From Actinobacteria bacterium OK074 (lineage in GTDB: Bacteria; Actinomycetota; Actinomycetes; Streptomycetales; Streptomycetaceae), in contig LJCV01000133.1 of assembly GCA_001298575.1 (NCBI GenBank), positions 1 through 64,000 on the forward strand: DNA of 64,000 bases, in the 5' to 3' direction. Below the pieces are notes generated by a model, which saw nothing but the letters and a program-made list of their open reading frames with translations, did not search any database and was not told the DNA's origin. This document shows positions 61,592 to 64,000 of this stretch, piece by piece. How positions within the stretch are numbered: position 1 is the stretch's first letter; each line of letters starts with the position of its first letter. The translations under genes and the position numbers were made by a program.

Positions 61592-62551
61592 TCAGCAGAA
61601 GGTGGCGGCCGCGGGAGCCGTCCTGGTCGCGTCCAGCAACTGGTGCACCGCGACCACGTCCATGCGGGCCGGTGAGCCCAGGACCGAGCCGCAGCTCTCC
61701 GGGCGGGGCGGCAACGACGGGCCCTGCGCCACCACCACGTGCCACAGGCGGCCGTCCGTATGAGCGACGGTGACGTCCCAGCGCGGCGCGGCGCCCTTCG
61801 TGCGGACGACGGTCAGCGCGTCCGCGGCGTACTCGCGGGCCGCGCCGCGCACCGCCAGCTCGGCGGCCTGCGCGGGCCGCTCCCAGGCGGAGTTGCCGCG
61901 GCAGCCCTCGACCACGACACGCCCCTCGCGCGCGCCCTGGAGGACCTCCTTGACGTGGTGGGCCTGGGCGCGCCCGTAGGCGTATCCGTACGGCAGGACG
62001 AGCATCGTGGGCGAGAACCGGTGGCCGCCGAGGTGGGTGACCTCCCAGACGCCCTCGACTCCGGAGGCGTCCAGTTCGGCCGCGAGGGGGCGTCCCAGGA
62101 GGGCGCAGCAGCGGTCGCGCTTGCCGTTGGTGCACACGAGCGCGAGCGGGTCGCCCGTGTGCGGCCGGCCCCCGAACACGGTGTCGAAGCTGCTCGGGTC
62201 GCCGGCGCCGAGCGCGGCGAAGTCGACGCCCAGCAGCCACTCGGGGGCGGTCGTGGTGGCGCTGTGCAGCCATACGCGGCCGGGCACGGTGTGGGCCACG
62301 TACAGCTGCCGTACGGGAGGCGTGCCGGGGTCGGCGTGGCGGCCGGGGCGGCGGATCAGCGCGATCCGTACGCCCGTTCCCTCCGCGGCGGCCTCCAGGG
62401 CGCGGCCGAGCGCGGGATCCAGGTGGCTCGAAGTGAGCGCCTTGGCACCCCAGGGGCCGGGCTGCTCCAGGAGAAGCCACGTCCTCGCGGTGGCCGCGGT
62501 CCCCGCAAGGGGCTCGTCGAGGTCCCGGGACGCGGTCGTGCACGTACTCAC
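61592..62551 (-). CDS. Sucraseferredoxin-like (Apd1/Aim32-type) [2Fe-2S] protein
   Basis: A 319-residue thioredoxin-like ferredoxin of the sucrase/ferredoxin-like family. The cluster ligands expected from yeast Apd1 (two Cys and two His, the latter as HxxxH) are visible: C140 and C148 or C149 in VCTNGKRDRCC, and H173/H177 in HLGGH. FSPTMLVLPYGYAYGR follows, also family-typical. Such proteins bind bishistidinyl-ligated non-Rieske [2Fe-2S] clusters and are implicated in redox tolerance and, in bacteria, possibly siderophore-iron release. GTG 62551 is chosen over a start at 62632 because an iron box carrying the -10 hexamer abuts it. Confidence 0.88.
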   Translation of the reverse strand: MSTCTTASRDLDEPLAGTAATARTWLLLEQPGPWGAKALTSSHLDPALGRALEAAAEGTGVRIALIRRPGRHADPGTPPVRQLYVAHTVPGRVWLHSATTTAPEWLLGVDFAALGAGDPSSFDTVFGGRPHTGDPLALVCTNGKRDRCCALLGRPLAAELDASGVEGVWEVTHLGGHRFSPTMLVLPYGYAYGRAQAHHVKEVLQGAREGRVVVEGCRGNSAWERPAQAAELAVRGAAREYAADALTVVRTKGAAPRWDVTVAHTDGRLWHVVVAQGPSLPPRPESCGSVLGSPARMDVVAVHQLLDATRTAPAAATFC

Positions 62552-62570
62552 AGAGGTGAGCCTAACCTGA
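62552..62570 (-). promoter_or_regulatory. DmdR/IdeR-type iron box overlapping the -10 of the sucraseferredoxin-like gene
   Basis: On the gene strand TCAGGTTAGGCTCACCTCT matches the actinobacterial iron-box consensus TTAGGTTAGGCTAACCTAA at 15 of 19 positions. TAGGCT inside it (62564-62559) is the -10 and ends 7 nt before the GTG. Iron-loaded repressor would cover promoter and start. Confidence 0.8.
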
Positions 62571-62752
62571 CTTTGATCAGGGCGAGTTCCGGTCGCGGGA
62601 CGGGGAGCGTGTCGGGGGCGCTTCAGGCGCACGCAGGGGCGCGTGAGGTGCGCTGTGATCGTGGGTTGTGCGCCGGGCGCGACGGGAGTGCGCCCGGGGC
62701 GTCGAACGGGACGAAGTCGCTGGTGAGGTCCTTGATGCAGTGGGGCGCGAGG

Positions 62753-64000
62753 TCACTCGGGCAGCGGCTGCGGTGGCCGTGTCCCCACGTAGTGGCCGCT
62801 CGGACGCATGCGCAACGGACGCTCCTCGTATTCCTCCAGGGCGTGGGCGATCCACCCCGCCGTCCGGGCGACGGAGAACACCGTCTCGCCCGCGGAGGCG
62901 GCCATTCCGCTGGACGTGGTGAGCACCGCCAGGGCCAGGTCCACGTTGGCGTGCAGGGGCGCGTGCCGGGCCGTCGTGGCCACGACGTCGTACGCCGCGG
63001 CCAGGGCGGGCGCGGCCGTGGGGATGTCCTCCAGGAGGGCGAACAGGGCACGCGCGCGTGGGTCCTCGCCCGGGTAGAGGCGGTGGCCCAGGCCGGGGAT
63101 ACGGCGTCCGGCGCGCAGTTCGTCGGCGACCACGGGGGCCGCGTCGCCCTGGTCCAGGACCTCCAGGAGCAACCGGTGGGCGAGACCGCTGGCCGCGCCG
63201 TGCAACGGGCCCTCGACCACGCCGAGTCCCGCCGACACGGCCGCGTACGTGTGCGCGCGGGCCGAGGCGGCGACGCGGACCGCGAGGGTGGAGGCGGCCA
63301 GGTCGTGGTCGATCAGGAGGCCGAGTGCCGTGTTCAGGACGTGAAGTGACGGCTCGTCCGGGTCGCGGCCGCTGAGCCGTCGCCACAGGCGGTTGGCCAG
63401 CGGCTCGGTGTCCCGGTCCTGGCCCCGGTGGACCGCGCGCACGGGCGGGAGCGCCGCCACGAGGGTCGGGATCAGGGTGCGGGCGGTGCCGAGGACCGCG
63501 TCCGGCGAGAGGTCGAAGCGGAGCGGGTCCGCGGTGGCCGCCGCGGTCACCGCGACGCGCAGCCGGTCGGCGGGGGAGCTGTGCTCGGGCAGCGCGGCGA
63601 CGGCCCGGCGGGCGGCGGCCACGGCGGCCTCGGGGGCGGTGAAGACGACCCCCGGGCTCAGGTGGCCGGTCCACAGCCACTCCGCGATCTCCTCGTACGA
63701 GTGGCGCGCGGCCAGCTCGGTGGCGTCGACGCCGCGGTAGTAGTACCGGTCCTTGTCGATGAGGGTGATCCGGGTGCGTACGGCCAACTCGCCGCCGGAG
63801 GCCGAACTCCCGCCCGCGTCGCGTCTGTTGCGCCGTGCGAGCGCGGCGACCTCCTTGGCGTCGAAGGTGCTCGCGCGGCCGCCCGGCTCGCGGCGGCTGC
63901 CGAGCTGGCCGCGGCTCACGTACGCGTACACGGTCTCGGGCTCCACGCCGAGCAGTTCGGCGGTCTCCCGGGTGCTGAGCCGTGCGGGGTCGCGCGACGG
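62753..64000 (-). CDS. Citrate synthase-family protein with N-terminal helix-turn-helix (5' end outside window)
   Basis: About 415 residues are visible and the frame is open to the window end. The N-terminal part is an excisionase/MerR-like helix-turn-helix (LSTRETAELLGVEPETVYAY), then a linker and a citrate synthase domain. The active-site residues are kept: His in GPLHGAASG, His in GLGHRLYPGEDPRA, and Asp in HANVDLALAV. Streptomyces carries such HTH-citrate synthases beside a second citrate synthase-like gene. They may make citrate or 2-methylcitrate and may also bind DNA, but this is unproven. The nearby CitA/CitB-type system fits a tri- or dicarboxylate theme. Confidence 0.9.
   Translation of the reverse strand, partial: PSRDPARLSTRETAELLGVEPETVYAYVSRGQLGSRREPGGRASTFDAKEVAALARRNRRDAGGSSASGGELAVRTRITLIDKDRYYYRGVDATELAARHSYEEIAEWLWTGHLSPGVVFTAPEAAVAAARRAVAALPEHSSPADRLRVAVTAAATADPLRFDLSPDAVLGTARTLIPTLVAALPPVRAVHRGQDRDTEPLANRLWRRLSGRDPDEPSLHVLNTALGLLIDHDLAASTLAVRVAASARAHTYAAVSAGLGVVEGPLHGAASGLAHRLLLEVLDQGDAAPVVADELRAGRRIPGLGHRLYPGEDPRARALFALLEDIPTAAPALAAAYDVVATTARHAPLHANVDLALAVLTTSSGMAASAGETVFSVARTAGWIAHALEEYEERPLRMRPSGHYVGTRPPQPLPE

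Overview
The window is high-GC actinobacterial chromosome, almost certainly Streptomyces. Evidence: very high G/C at third codon positions, frequent GTG starts, and a gene order matching the conserved Streptomyces core around miaB-miaA-dapF-rshA-hflX-lexA-nrdRJ-rnhB-whiH-hrdB-parE. I saw no phage, plasmid, insertion sequence, CRISPR array, tRNA or rRNA. The layout is that of an ordinary chromosome core, so novelty lies in regulatory sites, repeats and a few fusion or orphan-domain proteins.

Layout. 1-6.0 kb: a cation/proton antiporter (cut by the window edge) with its TrkA-C regulatory subunit, a divergent NarL-type two-component system, a short-chain dehydrogenase plus VOC protein pair, and a secreted phospholipase D-like protein. 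6.3-20.3 kb: housekeeping genes miaB, a class III dioxygenase-like gene, two small proteins, miaA, dapF, the RelA/SpoT homologue rshA, a secreted M1 peptidase, hflX and a DinG/XPD-type helicase. 20.3-25.5 kb: lexA with a clear SOS box, then nrdR-nrdJ (class II ribonucleotide reductase and its repressor). 25.5-32.9 kb: TerD, a YdbC-like protein, a histidine phosphatase, an MFS pump with its divergent TetR repressor and two operators, rnhB, and two poorly characterised proteins. 33.2-43 kb: a RecQ helicase with a C-terminal phosphoribosyltransferase-like domain, two DnaA boxes, a DUF4192 protein, a glycogen-debranching-like protein, an NrtR-type NUDIX regulator and an ABC ATPase-permease fusion. 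43-50 kb: the sporulation regulator whiH, principal sigma factor hrdB, a secreted trypsin, a DUF7455 protein and parE. 50.5-55 kb: a NarL-type two-component system followed by a DUF485/sodium:solute symporter pair. 55-64 kb: two CitB-type response regulators bracketing a nitrate/sulfonate/taurine-type ABC importer, a CitA-type kinase, an iron-box-controlled sucraseferredoxin-like protein, and an HTH-citrate synthase (cut by the window edge).

Cross-cutting signals. At least twelve genes have a TANNNT -10 hexamer ending only 6-9 nt before the start codon, which predicts leaderless mRNAs and settles several starts. A dispersed intergenic element of about 75 bp occurs in three places. The most unusual proteins are the RecQ-PRTase fusion and an orphan UvrD C-terminal-like domain protein (31235-31834). 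Protein functions are assigned from motifs read by eye; no database search was possible.
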